From Rhodobacterales bacterium HKCCE2091 (GTDB lineage Bacteria; Pseudomonadota; Alphaproteobacteria; Rhodobacterales; Rhodobacteraceae): a DNA stretch of 64,000 nt. The notes below the pieces were generated by a model. It was not told where the DNA came from. It saw nothing but the letters and a program-made list of their open reading frames with translations, and did no database searches. Both the position numbers and the translations under genes were made by a program. How positions within the stretch are numbered: position 1 is the first letter of the stretch; each line of letters starts with the position of its first letter. The stretch is from the NCBI GenBank assembly GCA_015689685.1, contig WVSL01000012.1, positions 1 through 64,000 on the forward strand. The letters are read 5' to 3'. This document shows, in pieces, positions 33,049 to 42,191 of this stretch.

Positions 33049-34044
33049 ATGACGCACCTGCACCAGCGTTGCGATGGCGCATGTCCGCGGGATGGGAGCC
33101 CCCGCCCCCGCCTTCCCCGTTTTCTCCGCGCCGCATCGGCCGCGCTGGCGCTCGCCGCGCTGTCTGCGTGCCAGATCGCGATGCCGGCGGCTGTGCCGTC
33201 CGAAAGCGCCGTCGTCGCCGCCGCGCCCGAACCCTCCGCCGAGAGCCGTGCCTTCGCCGCCTACTACGCCGGGGTCGAGCAGCGGCTGGTGGCGGACGGA
33301 CTGCTGCGCACGGATGGCGGCGGGCCGGATACGCCGATCACGCGCCAGTCGCTCGCCGGCACCTTCGAACGAATCGCTCTGTTCGACGAGTACGCGCTGT
33401 CGGGCGGCCGTTTCGTCGCGCGCGAGACGCCGTCCGTCCTGCGCCGCTGGTCCGCCCCGGTGCGGATCGAGCCGCATTTCGGCGCCTCCGTCGACGCCGC
33501 CACGCGCGAGGCCGACACCGCCTTCCTCGCCGCCTATGCCCGCCGCCTGGCGCGGCTGACAGGGCACCCGGTCTCGACCGTGGGCGCGAACGGCAACTTC
33601 CACGTCCTCTACCTCAGCCGCGATGAACAGCTTCTCGCCGGGCCGCTCCTGGAACGGCTGGTGCCGGGCATCGGGCCCGAGACGGTGCGCGAGATCACCC
33701 ACCTGCCGCGCTACACCTTCTGCTCGGTCTACGCCTTCTCGGAGCCCGACGCGCAATCGACCTACGTCACCGCCGTCGCCGTGATCCGGACCGAGCACCC
33801 GGACCTCCTGCGCCAGTCCTGCGTCCACGAGGAAATCGCCCAGGGCCTGGGCCTGCCGAACGACAGCCCGACCGCGCGGCCCTCGATCTTCAACGACGAC
33901 GAGGAGTTTGCGCTCTTGACGCGGATGGACGAGATGCTGCTGCGGATGCTCTACGACAGCCGCCTGACCCCAGGCATGACCGCCGACGAGGCGCGGCCCG
34001 TGGTCCGGCGCATCGCCGACGAAATGCTCGGCGGCTCGACCTGA
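33049..34044 (+). CDS. DUF2927 domain lipoprotein (1 of 2)
   Basis: 331 residues from ATG 33049. A basic N-terminus leads into a hydrophobic core ending in a lipobox (LSAC, Cys about residue 41). The C-terminal half carries the DUF2927 pattern RYTFC, then CVHEEIAQGLGLPNDS (residues 258-273) and SIFNDDEEFALLTRMDEMLLRMLYD. The HEExxQ motif resembles zincin helices with the second His replaced; whether it binds metal is untested. Its position between telA and the SPFH gene, on the same strand, suggests a shared envelope role. A second family member is at 48377-49732. Confidence 0.82.
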   Translation: MTHLHQRCDGACPRDGSPRPRLPRFLRAASAALALAALSACQIAMPAAVPSESAVVAAAPEPSAESRAFAAYYAGVEQRLVADGLLRTDGGGPDTPITRQSLAGTFERIALFDEYALSGGRFVARETPSVLRRWSAPVRIEPHFGASVDAATREADTAFLAAYARRLARLTGHPVSTVGANGNFHVLYLSRDEQLLAGPLLERLVPGIGPETVREITHLPRYTFCSVYAFSEPDAQSTYVTAVAVIRTEHPDLLRQSCVHEEIAQGLGLPNDSPTARPSIFNDDEEFALLTRMDEMLLRMLYDSRLTPGMTADEARPVVRRIADEMLGGST

Positions 34045-34177
34045 CCCGAGGGGAAACCGGCCCCGTTTTTCCCGCCGCGAAACCGGGGCGACAACCCCGG
34101 AAAACGACTATATGATGCCCGTGCCGGCCCCTCCGGGCCATTGCCAAGCCGTTCATAACGCGGGGAAAAGACGACCC

Positions 34178-35299
34178 ATGCCCATTTTCGATTTCCTGTC
34201 CGGTCAGTTCATCGACGTCATCGAATGGACCGACGACACCCGCGACACGATGGTCTGGCGGTTCGAACGGCAGGGCCACGAGATCAAGTACGGCGCCAAG
34301 CTGACGGTGCGCGAGGGGCAGACCGCGGTCTTCATCCACGAGGGCCAGCTCGCCGACGTGTTCACCCCCGGTCTCTACATGCTCGAGACCAACAACATGC
34401 CGATCATGACGTCGCTCCAGCACTGGGACCACGGCTTCAAGAGCCCGTTCAAGTCGGAGATCTACTTCGTCAACACCAACCGCTTCACCGACCTGAAGTG
34501 GGGCACGAAGAACCCGATCATGCTGCGCGACCCGGAATTCGGGCCGACCCGCATCCGCGCCTACGGCACCTACACCGTGAAGGTGAGCGACGCGGCGAAG
34601 TTCATGACCGAGATCGTGGGCACCGACGGCGAGTTCACCACCGACGAGGTGACCTTCCAGATCCGCAACATCATCGTGCAGGAATTCTCCCGCTCGATCG
34701 CCGGTTCGGGCATCCCGGTGCTCGACATGGCGGCGAACACGGGCGACGTCGGCAAGCTGGTCGCGAACGCGATCTCGGACACGATCTCGCAATACGGGCT
34801 GACCCTGCCCGAGCTCTACATCGAGAACATCTCGCTGCCGCCGGAGGTCGAGAAGGCGCTGGACACCCGCACCTCGCGCGGGATCACCGGCAACCTCGAC
34901 GAGCACCTGAAGTACAAGGCCGCCGAGGCGCTGGCGCAACAGGGCGGCGCGGCCGGCAACGCGATGGGCATGGGCATGGGCGCGGGCCTGGGCATGCAGA
35001 TGGGCGGCATGATGGGAGGGCCCTGGGGCGCCGCGACGCAGCCGCAGGCCGCGCCCGCCGCCGTCCCCCCGCCGCCTCCGGTCGAACACGTCTGGCACAT
35101 TGCCGAGAACGGCCAGACCAAGGGCCCGTTCTCCAAGGCCGATCTCGGCCGCATGACCGGCTCGGGCGAGCTGACCCGCGAGACGCTGGTCTGGACCCAG
35201 GGCCAGGACGGCTGGATGAAGGCCGAGGACGTGTCCGAACTCGCGCAGCTCTTCACGGTGATGCCACCGCCCCCTCCGCCGCCGCCGCCGGCGGGCTGA
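34178..35299 (+). CDS. SPFH-domain protein with Gly/Met and C-terminal GYF_2 domain
   Basis: 373 residues. The SPFH core runs from about residue 25 to 240 (REGQTAVFIHEGQLADVFTPG, then RAYGTYTVKVSDAAKF and KLVANAISDTISQYGL). Next comes a Gly/Met-rich linker (GNAMGMGMGAGLGMQMGG) and a GYF_2-like domain (WHIAENGQTKGPFSKADLGRMTGSGELTRETLVWTQGQDGWM). It ends in a poly-Pro tail. Proteins of this YdjI/virion-core-like type are thought to scaffold or tether membrane proteins. It has no N-terminal membrane helix, so a partner, possibly the zinc-ribbon protein at 38043, would anchor it (inference). Confidence 0.85.
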   Translation: MPIFDFLSGQFIDVIEWTDDTRDTMVWRFERQGHEIKYGAKLTVREGQTAVFIHEGQLADVFTPGLYMLETNNMPIMTSLQHWDHGFKSPFKSEIYFVNTNRFTDLKWGTKNPIMLRDPEFGPTRIRAYGTYTVKVSDAAKFMTEIVGTDGEFTTDEVTFQIRNIIVQEFSRSIAGSGIPVLDMAANTGDVGKLVANAISDTISQYGLTLPELYIENISLPPEVEKALDTRTSRGITGNLDEHLKYKAAEALAQQGGAAGNAMGMGMGAGLGMQMGGMMGGPWGAATQPQAAPAAVPPPPPVEHVWHIAENGQTKGPFSKADLGRMTGSGELTRETLVWTQGQDGWMKAEDVSELAQLFTVMPPPPPPPPPAG

Positions 35300-35312
35300 G
35301 GACGACGGCCGC

Positions 35313-36275
35313 GTGAGGGATCCGGGACAGGTCCTTTCCACATCGCTCCAGGACGACAGGGAACGGCCCGCCCCGGCGGCGGGCCGCGCCGTGGGCGCGC
35401 GGGGCCAGTCCCGCGACGCGGCGGTGGAGCTTCTGCGCTACCTCGGCGCGGTCGGCATCGTCTGGTTCCACCTCGGCGGCCCGATGGCCTGGATCGGTCA
35501 CGCCGCACTCGAGATGTTCATCCTCCTGTCGGTCTACTACACGCTGGAGCGCACCGCCGCCGACCCGGACGGCCCCGCGGCGTGGCGGCGGCTCCGGGTG
35601 CTGCGGCTCTGGGTGTTCTGGTCGGCGGTCTACGGTCTTCTGAAATTCGCGCAGGCGCACCTGGAGAACCGGCCGCTCGGGTCCGAGTTCGAATGGTGGA
35701 TGATCCTGACCGGCTGGTCCCTGCCGTTGTGGTTCCTGCCGTTCATCTACGTGATGAACGGGCTCGGCTGGACCTACCTGCGCCACGTCCCCGCACCGCC
35801 GGCCTGGCTGGAAGGCATCGGCCTCGCCGCCTGCTCGCTCCTGTGCCTCCACCTTCTCGGGCTCGGCATCGGGGTGCCCGCCGACCAGTGGGCGCTCGGC
35901 GCGGCGGCGGTGTTCGCGGCGGTCGCCGTGTTCCGCGCCGCGAGCGGCGGGGGATACGTCGCGCTGGCGATCTGGCTTGCCGCCATCGCCGCCGCCGTCG
36001 CCGCGGGCCGCGCGCCGGGCGGCGAGCTACTGCTGGTGTCGGTGCCGGTCGCGGCCTTCGTGCTGTTGGTCCCGCACCGCTTCGACTCGGCGCTCGCCGT
36101 GCGGCTCGGGATGCTGTCGCTCGCGGTCTACATCCTGCATTCGGGCGTCGCCGCGGCGCTCGGCGTCCTTCTGCCGGGCTTCGACGGCGTGCCCGCGATC
36201 GCCGCGGTGGTGGCGCTGTCGACCCTGCTCGGCCTCGTCCTGCGGCGCATCCCGGTGATCCGGCACTTCATCTGA
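35313..36275 (+). CDS. acyltransferase-3-like integral membrane protein
   Basis: 320 residues from GTG 35313, with about ten hydrophobic segments. The first reads RDAAVELLRYLGAVGIVWFHLGGP, giving the R...H pattern of acyltransferase-3 proteins, and EMFILLSVYYTLER matches the next membrane region. Such enzymes O-acylate sugars or envelope polymers. The GTG start is 13 bp past the SPFH gene, which suggests co-transcription. Confidence 0.75.
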   Translation: MRDPGQVLSTSLQDDRERPAPAAGRAVGARGQSRDAAVELLRYLGAVGIVWFHLGGPMAWIGHAALEMFILLSVYYTLERTAADPDGPAAWRRLRVLRLWVFWSAVYGLLKFAQAHLENRPLGSEFEWWMILTGWSLPLWFLPFIYVMNGLGWTYLRHVPAPPAWLEGIGLAACSLLCLHLLGLGIGVPADQWALGAAAVFAAVAVFRAASGGGYVALAIWLAAIAAAVAAGRAPGGELLLVSVPVAAFVLLVPHRFDSALAVRLGMLSLAVYILHSGVAAALGVLLPGFDGVPAIAAVVALSTLLGLVLRRIPVIRHFI

Positions 36276-36357
36276 CCGCGGGCGCGACGGAATACGCGCG
36301 CCCGGACGTGTGCAGGACGAACACCGCGCCGCAACGACGGACAAGGATGGACGCAGG

Positions 36358-36840
36358 ATGACGACGAAGACGGGATATTCCACGGTGCAGATCGCCCTGC
36401 ACTGGCTGGTGGCGGCGCTGATCGCGGCCGCGTGGTTCACGAGCGATGGCATGGGCCATGTTCTGAGGCAGGTCGAGGACGGCGCCGATCCCGGCGGCCC
36501 CTATGCCCATGTCCTGATCGGGATCGCGGTCCTGGTCCTCGTGCTGGCGCGCCTTGCCGCCCGCGTGACCTCGGGCGCCCCCGCCCCCGCCGCCGCGCGC
36601 GGCAGCCTCCCGCATCTCGCCGCGGTCTGGGGTCACCGCCTGCTCTACGTCCTGATGCTGGCGGTGCCCGCGCTCGGGATCGCGACGTTCTTCGGCGGCA
36701 TCCACGATGCGGGCGACCTGCACGAGACGCTCGCGAACCTCCTGATGCTGGTCGTTCTCGGCCACGCGGCCGCCGGAATCTTTCACCAGTGGGTGCTGAA
36801 GGACGGGACGCTCACCCGGATGGTCCGGCCCGGGGCGTGA
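36358..36840 (+). CDS. cytochrome b561-type membrane protein
   Basis: 160 residues with four hydrophobic helices. Histidines fit heme-b ligands: ALHWLVAALIAAAWF (helix 1), YAHVLIGIAVLVLVLARL (helix 2), WGHRLLYVLML (helix 3) and LLMLVVLGHAAAGIFHQW (helix 4). A small electron carrier in the cytoplasmic membrane, donor and acceptor unknown. The start at 36358 follows AGGACAAGGATGGACGCAGG. It converges with the regulator gene at 36848, with only 7 bp between stops. Confidence 0.88.
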   Translation: MTTKTGYSTVQIALHWLVAALIAAAWFTSDGMGHVLRQVEDGADPGGPYAHVLIGIAVLVLVLARLAARVTSGAPAPAAARGSLPHLAAVWGHRLLYVLMLAVPALGIATFFGGIHDAGDLHETLANLLMLVVLGHAAAGIFHQWVLKDGTLTRMVRPGA

Positions 36841-36847
36841 AACCCGG

Positions 36848-37603
36848 TCAGGCCGTGGCCGAAACCCGGTAGGCGGCCCGCGCCGCGGTCCAGTCCCGCT
36901 GGTCCCCGAGCGGCGCGACGCCGTCGATCCGCGCGTAGTCCGACACCGGCAGCCAGCGCGGCATGGTCCGCGCAAGCACCGCGTCGCCCGAGAGATACAT
37001 CTCGCCCAGGTCGATCTCGCGCGCGACGGTGGTCCGCCCGAGGATGACGCCGAGCAGCGACGGCACGTTCGACTCGATGTAGAGATCCACCTCGAAGCCG
37101 GGGATCGAGGAACAGATCTCCACCTCCGCGCCGGGTTGCAGGATCGCCCAGTAGGTGTCGTAGGCCAGCCCCTCGTCCGAGAAACGGAATTGCATCACCA
37201 CGCGGCGGTTCGGCAGCGCCTCGGCATCGAACATCTTGCGGATCTTCCACATCAGGCTGGACACAGACGCGGTGCAGAGCGCCATCTCCGCCTTGATGTA
37301 GCGCTGCCCCCAGAAGGCGAGCGCGTCGAGCGCCGGTTCCAGCGCCACCGCGGCCTCGGTGCGGATGTAGTCGACCGAGCCAGTGGCCCTGTCCTCCACC
37401 CGTTCGACCATGCCGAGCGCCTCCAGTTCCTTCAGCCGCCGCGACAGGAGCGCGGGCGAGATCGAGCCGACCTCGCGCCGGATCTCGTTGAACCTCGTGT
37501 TGCCCGCCCAGAGCGCGACGATGATCGCGATGGTCCAGCGGGGTTCGAGGATCTCGCAGACGCGGGTGATCGGGCAGATCATTCCGTAGGGCTTTCCGGC
37601 CAT
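36848..37603 (-). CDS. HxlR-family winged-helix regulator fused to an SCP2-like domain
   Basis: 251 residues. The N-terminal HxlR domain has CPITRVCEILEPRWTIAIIVALW and RFNEIRREVGSISPALLSRRLKELEALGMV. The C-terminal part (RVVMQFRFSDEGLAYDTYWAILQPGAEVEICSS ... PSLLGVILGRTTVAREI) has the shape of an SCP2 sterol/lipid-binding domain, so it may sense a hydrophobic ligand. Cysteines in the N-terminal region could also allow redox sensing, as in other HxlR proteins. It is divergent from the small gene at 37760. Confidence 0.8.
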   Translation of the reverse strand: MAGKPYGMICPITRVCEILEPRWTIAIIVALWAGNTRFNEIRREVGSISPALLSRRLKELEALGMVERVEDRATGSVDYIRTEAAVALEPALDALAFWGQRYIKAEMALCTASVSSLMWKIRKMFDAEALPNRRVVMQFRFSDEGLAYDTYWAILQPGAEVEICSSIPGFEVDLYIESNVPSLLGVILGRTTVAREIDLGEMYLSGDAVLARTMPRWLPVSDYARIDGVAPLGDQRDWTAARAAYRVSATA

Positions 37604-38042
37604 GCGGCGCACTCCTTCGCTGTCCGCACCAGCCTGACACGGCCCCGGCCACCGATCCAGTTCACATCCTGTAGCGGGCGCGGTTCCGTTCCTGCACTGC
37701 CCGCTGCGGTCGCCTGGCTGCGATGGTCGGCTCATCGCAACCCGATCGGAGACCGAGCCATGACCGACCTGTCCGCACATCACGTGCCCCCGTTCCGCCG
37801 TGACGCCGCCCTGCGGCTGGTCCGGCGCGTGCTGTCTCGCCTGCGGGCCGATCCCGGCCCGCGACCGGAACCCCGCCCCCGCCAGCGGTTCGACGATCCG
37901 TCGGTCCGGGTGCTGCTCCTGTCGCTCGGCCATCGCCCCGCCCGCTGACCCCCGGCCGCAGGCACGGTTTCGAGGGTTCCATCGCCGCGCGCGATGTACC
38001 AATGTCGCCCCGAGCACCGCCCGAGGCACGGCACATTCCGCG
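37604..38042. other. 439-bp intergenic region
   Basis: The left 156 bp between divergent frames should contain the regulator promoter; no confident promoter hexamers could be picked. The rest holds the small candidate gene at 37760-37948 and a 94-bp gap with no recognisable signal before the zinc-ribbon gene. Confidence 0.5.
37760..37948 (+). CDS. 62-residue basic hypothetical protein (tentative)
   Basis: ATG 37760 follows CGGAGACCGAGCC, a weak ribosome site. The product is Arg/Pro-rich and strongly basic (e.g. RDAALRLVRRVLSRLRADPGP), with no known domain. It is divergent from the HxlR-SCP2 regulator, a position where regulator targets often lie. Composition alone cannot separate a real gene from a chance frame in such GC-rich DNA. 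Confidence 0.35.
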   Translation: MTDLSAHHVPPFRRDAALRLVRRVLSRLRADPGPRPEPRPRQRFDDPSVRVLLLSLGHRPAR

Positions 38043-39236
38043 ATGACCGACATTGCACGACCCGAGGAAGAACACCGCTTTCCCTGCGACAACTGCGGTT
38101 CGGACATGCGGTATAACCCCGGCGCGGGGCAGCTCGTCTGCGATCACTGCGGCAACACCGAGCCCCTGGACGACGCGCCGTCGGGCGATCCCTGGCGCAC
38201 CGTCCCGGCGATCGAGGAGCTCGACTTCCAGTCCGCGATCCGCGACCAGCTTCCGCGCGCCGAGATGGAGGAGACCCGCGTCTCCCGCTGCCCGAACTGC
38301 GGCGCGCAGGTGGAGTTCGAGCCCGACGTCCACGCCGCCGAATGCCCGTTCTGCGCCACGCCGGTCGTCACCGACACCGGCGTTCACCGCCACATCAAGC
38401 CGGCCGGCGTGATCCCGTTCCAGCTGCCCGAGCGCGACGCGCAGAAGGCGATGTCGAAGTGGCTCGGCCGGCTCTGGTTCGCGCCCTCGGGCCTGAAGGA
38501 ATACGCGCGCAAGGGCCGCAAGATGGAAGGGATCTACGTCCCCTACTGGACCTACGATGCGCAGACGGCCTCCAGCTACACCGGCCAGCGCGGCACCGTC
38601 TACACGGTCACCGTGCGCGGGCCCGACGGCAAGCCGCGGCAGGAACAGAAGGTGCGGTGGACGCCGGTTTCGGGCCGGGTCAGCCGGTTCTTCGACGACG
38701 TGCTGGTGCTGGCGTCCCGCAGCCTGCCGAAGCGGTTCACCGACGCGCTCGCGCCCTGGGGGCTTGGTGCGCTCGCGCCCTACGCACCGCAATACCTCGC
38801 CGGGTTCCGCGCCGAGGCCTACCAGGTGGAGCTCGAGGAGGGCATGACCGAGGCCCGCGCGATCATGGACGCGCAGATCGCCGCGGACGTGCGCCGCGAC
38901 ATCGGCGGCGACCTGCAACGGGTCAACCGCGTCGACACGCGGCTGTCCGACGTGACCTTCAAGCACGTCCTGCTGCCGGTCTGGCTCGCCGCCTACAAGT
39001 ACAACGGCAAGTCCTACCGCTTCGTCGTCAACGGCCAGACCGGGAAGGTGCAGGGCGAACGGCCCTACTCCGCGATCAAGATCGCCATCGCGGTCATCGT
39101 CGCGGCGCTGGTCATCGGCATCGCGCTCTACCTCTACGCGGTCTACGGCGAGGGCGGCGGGTCGCTCGGGTCGACCTTCCCCACGGGCGGCGGCAGCTTC
39201 CCCTCGACCGGCACCGGCGGCAGCCTGTTCAAGTAG
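38043..39236 (+). CDS. zinc-ribbon membrane protein (YdjG-like / TFIIB-type ribbon)
   Basis: 397 residues. Two zinc ribbons near the N-terminus ([25 protein letters not shown] and [23 protein letters not shown], about residues 13-105) precede a long beta-rich middle domain. A C-terminal membrane helix ([27 protein letters not shown]) and a Gly/Ser tail follow. Proteins of this type are often misannotated as primosomal N' helicase-like because of the ribbon. In other bacteria they go with SPFH proteins such as the one at 34178. A membrane-tethered adaptor is likely. Confidence 0.82.
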   Translation: MTDIARPEEEHRFPCDNCGSDMRYNPGAGQLVCDHCGNTEPLDDAPSGDPWRTVPAIEELDFQSAIRDQLPRAEMEETRVSRCPNCGAQVEFEPDVHAAECPFCATPVVTDTGVHRHIKPAGVIPFQLPERDAQKAMSKWLGRLWFAPSGLKEYARKGRKMEGIYVPYWTYDAQTASSYTGQRGTVYTVTVRGPDGKPRQEQKVRWTPVSGRVSRFFDDVLVLASRSLPKRFTDALAPWGLGALAPYAPQYLAGFRAEAYQVELEEGMTEARAIMDAQIAADVRRDIGGDLQRVNRVDTRLSDVTFKHVLLPVWLAAYKYNGKSYRFVVNGQTGKVQGERPYSAIKIAIAVIVAALVIGIALYLYAVYGEGGGSLGSTFPTGGGSFPSTGTGGSLFK

Positions 39237-39296
39237 CCCGGCCCTCGACCGCGACCGCGGCGGCGGGTATTCACGGCGGACCAAGGGAGGACCGAT

Positions 39297-40220
39297 ATGA
39301 TCCTGTGCGCGGGCGAAGCCCTGATCGACATGCTGCCCCGCAAGACCGAGGGCGGCGAGGCCGCGTTCGCGCCCTATGCCGGCGGCGCGGTCTTCAACAC
39401 CGCGGTCGCGCTGGCGCGGCTCGGGGTGAAGACCGGGATGTTCACGGGCCTGTCCACCGACCTCTTCGGGGAACAGCTTTCGCGGGTCTACGACCTCAAC
39501 GGCGTCGATCGCAGCTTCGCCGTCACCTCCGACCGGCCGACCACGCTGGCCTTCGTCACGCTGACGGACGGCCACGCGAAATACGCCTTCTACGACGAGA
39601 ACACCGCCGGGCGGATGCTGACGCCGGACGACCTGCCCGGCGACCTGACGGATGTCCACGCCCTCTTTCTCGGCGGCATCAGCCTCGCCGTGGAACCCTG
39701 CGCGATGGCCTACGAGGCGCTGGCCACCCGCGAGGCGAAATCGCGCGCGGTGATGATCGACCCCAACATCCGCCCCGGCTTCATCCGCGACGAGACCCGT
39801 TACCGCGCCCGGATCGACGCCATGCTTGCCGCCGCCGACATCGTGAAACTGTCGGACGAGGACCTGCACTGGCTGATGGGCGGCGGGCCGATCGACGACC
39901 TCGCCCGCGCGATGCTCGACCGTGGACCGCGGCTCGTGTGCATCACCGAGGGCGCGAAGGGCGTGACCGGCTACATGGCGGACCGAACCGTGACCGTCGC
40001 CGCCGAACGGGTCGAGGTGGTCGATACCGTGGGCGCGGGCGACACCTTCAACGCCGGGCTCCTGGCCAGCCTCGACGATGCTGGGCTCCTGTCGAAACAG
40101 GGGGTCTCGGCGATCTCGGACGATACCCTGCGCGCGGCGCTCACGCTCGGCGCGAAGGCCGCCGCCGTCACCGTCAGCCGCGCCGGCGCGAACCCGCCCC
40201 GGCGCGAGGAACTGGCGTGA
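39297..40220 (+). CDS. PfkB-family carbohydrate kinase, fructokinase-like
   Basis: 307 residues. The family hallmarks are present: an N-terminal GG motif ([17 protein letters not shown]) and the C-terminal ATP/anion-hole motif [14 protein letters not shown] with the catalytic Asp. The substrate is likely fructose or a keto-sugar, but 2-keto-3-deoxygluconate kinases belong to the same family. That alternative is attractive because UxuA at 9118 makes that product; the loci are 30 kb apart, so no link is shown. A ribosome site (AAGGGAGG) lies before the ATG. The stop overlaps the dtd start (GTGA). Confidence 0.85.
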   Translation: MILCAGEALIDMLPRKTEGGEAAFAPYAGGAVFNTAVALARLGVKTGMFTGLSTDLFGEQLSRVYDLNGVDRSFAVTSDRPTTLAFVTLTDGHAKYAFYDENTAGRMLTPDDLPGDLTDVHALFLGGISLAVEPCAMAYEALATREAKSRAVMIDPNIRPGFIRDETRYRARIDAMLAAADIVKLSDEDLHWLMGGGPIDDLARAMLDRGPRLVCITEGAKGVTGYMADRTVTVAAERVEVVDTVGAGDTFNAGLLASLDDAGLLSKQGVSAISDDTLRAALTLGAKAAAVTVSRAGANPPRREELA

Positions 40221-40654
40221 GGGCGCTGCTGCAGCGGGTCCGCGAAGCGCGGGTCGAGGTCGGCGGAGAGATCGTCGGGCGCACCGGCCCGGGGCTGATG
40301 GTGCTGGTCTGCGCGATGCGCGGCGACACCGGGGCGGAGGCCGAGGCGCTGGCCGGGCGCACCGCGAAGCTCCGCATCTTCGAGGACGAGGCGGGCAAGA
40401 TGAACCGCTCGATCCTCGACACCGGGGGCTCGGCGCTCGTGGTCAGCCAGTTCACGCTGGCCGCCGACACCTCGCGCGGGAACCGGCCGGGGTTCTCGAC
40501 CGCCGCCCCGCCCGACGAGGGCCGCGCGCTCTACGAGGCCTATGCCGAGGCGCTGCGCGGCCACGGCATCGCGACCGAGACCGGGCGCTTCGGCGCGGAC
40601 ATGGCGGTGCACCTCGTGAACGACGGCCCGGTTACAATCTGGCTCGAGACCTGA
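40217..40654 (+). CDS. dtd: D-aminoacyl-tRNA deacylase
   Basis: 145 residues from GTG 40217. The signature [18 protein letters not shown], the catalytic [18 protein letters not shown] block and the [11 protein letters not shown] end identify DTD. It hydrolyses D-amino acids (and achiral mischarges) from tRNA. It is coupled to the upstream kinase by a 4-bp overlap. Confidence 0.93.
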   Translation: MRALLQRVREARVEVGGEIVGRTGPGLMVLVCAMRGDTGAEAEALAGRTAKLRIFEDEAGKMNRSILDTGGSALVVSQFTLAADTSRGNRPGFSTAAPPDEGRALYEAYAEALRGHGIATETGRFGADMAVHLVNDGPVTIWLET

Positions 40655-40745
40655 GCGGAGCGCTCAAAAACCGTGCAGGCAAGAAAAGTCGGAAATCAGG
40701 CCATCGCGGCAATATACCGGATTTGCAGAACTAATCCCGGGCACT

Positions 40746-42191
40746 ATGGTTGAAGGCATGACGGGGAGCGGAACCTTTTTCGACGAGATGTACGGACAGG
40801 ACGGCGAGGCCGCGCGCGAGCCCTACCGATCCTACGAGGCCTGGTTCCATTCCGAGGACATCAGGGAGTTGCGGAAGAAATCGATCGAGGCCGAGCGATT
40901 CTTCCGCCGCACCGGCATCACCTTCAATGTCTACGGCCAGGCCGAGGCCGACGAACGGCTGATCCCGTTCGACATCGTGCCGCGCATCATCTCGGGCCGC
41001 GAATGGGCGCGGCTCACCAAGGGGATCGAGCAGCGCGTGCGCGCGCTCAACGCCTTCCTCTACGACCTCTACCACCGCCAGGAGATTCTCCGCGCGGGCC
41101 GGATCCCGGTCGAACTGATCGCCAAGAACGACGCGTTCCTGCCGAAGATGATCGGGGTCGAGCCGCCGGGCGGCGTCTATACCCACATCGTCGGCATCGA
41201 CCTCGTCCGCACCGGCGAGGACGACTTCTTCGTGCTCGAGGATAACGCCCGCACGCCTTCTGGCGTCAGCTACATGCTCGAGAACCGCGAGACCATGCTG
41301 CAGATGTTCCCGGAGCTGTTCAGCCGGATCAAAGTGCAGGAGGTGCAGGACTACCCGCGCCAGTTGCGCCGGTCGCTGCAGGCCTGCCTGCCCCCGGCCG
41401 CGTCCGGGGATTCGGTGACCGTGGCGGTGCTGACGCCGGGCATCCACAACTCCGCCTATTTCGAGCACGCCTTCCTCGCCGACCAGATGGGCGTCGAACT
41501 GGTCGAGGGCAGCGACCTGCGCGTCGTCGACGGCCGGATCGCAATGCGGACGACGCAGGGCTACCACCCGATCGACGTGATCTACCGCCGGATCGACGAC
41601 GATTTCCTCGACCCTCTCAGCTTCAACCCCGACAGCCTCCTGGGCGTGCCGGGGATCATGGACGTCTACCGCGCCGGCGGCATCACCATCGCCAACGCGC
41701 CGGGCACCGGCATCGCCGACGACAAGGCGATCTACAGCTACATGCCCGACATCGTGGAATTCTACACCGGCGAGAAGGCGATCCTGAAGAACGTGCCGAC
41801 CTGGCGCTGCTCGGACGAGGATTCGCTGAAATACGTCCTCGAACACCTCGAGGAACTGGTGGTGAAGGAAGTCCACGGCTCCGGCGGCTACGGGATGCTG
41901 GTCGGCCCCGCCGCCTCCAAGAAGGAAATCGCGGCCTTCCGCGACAAGCTGGAAGCGAAACCGGGGAACTACATTGCGCAGCCGACGCTTGCCTTGTCGA
42001 CGGTGCCGATCCTGACCCAGTCCGGCCTCGCGCCGCGGCATGTCGACCTGCGCCCGTTCTGCCTCGTCAGCCCGCAGGATATCCGGATCACGCCCGGCGG
42101 TCTCAGCCGCGTGGCGCTCAAGAAGGGCTCTCTCGTGGTCAATTCCTCCCAGGGCGGCGGCACCAAAGACACCTGGGTTCTGGAGGAGTAG
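40746..42191 (+). CDS. circularly permuted type 2 ATP-grasp protein (Anbu operon gene 1)
   Basis: 481 residues (ATG 40746; ATG 40758 is also possible). Segments such as ITFNVYGQAEADERLIPFDIVPRII, EDNARTPSGVSYMLENR, IYRRIDDDFLDPL and KEVHGSGGYGMLVGP match the COG2308 permuted ATP-grasp family. ATP-grasp enzymes form amide or peptide bonds through acyl-phosphates. It heads a four-gene operon (42192 alpha-E, 43138 transglutaminase, 43969 Anbu). The operon is a conserved pairing predicted to make and remove a peptide-like modification; no product has been established to my knowledge. Confidence 0.9.
   Translation: MVEGMTGSGTFFDEMYGQDGEAAREPYRSYEAWFHSEDIRELRKKSIEAERFFRRTGITFNVYGQAEADERLIPFDIVPRIISGREWARLTKGIEQRVRALNAFLYDLYHRQEILRAGRIPVELIAKNDAFLPKMIGVEPPGGVYTHIVGIDLVRTGEDDFFVLEDNARTPSGVSYMLENRETMLQMFPELFSRIKVQEVQDYPRQLRRSLQACLPPAASGDSVTVAVLTPGIHNSAYFEHAFLADQMGVELVEGSDLRVVDGRIAMRTTQGYHPIDVIYRRIDDDFLDPLSFNPDSLLGVPGIMDVYRAGGITIANAPGTGIADDKAIYSYMPDIVEFYTGEKAILKNVPTWRCSDEDSLKYVLEHLEELVVKEVHGSGGYGMLVGPAASKKEIAAFRDKLEAKPGNYIAQPTLALSTVPILTQSGLAPRHVDLRPFCLVSPQDIRITPGGLSRVALKKGSLVVNSSQGGGTKDTWVLEE

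Noticed and set aside
38043-39236. Annotating the zinc-ribbon membrane protein as primosomal helicase N'.
   Set aside because: No helicase motifs (Walker A or DEAD-like box) exist; only the zinc ribbons resemble that family.
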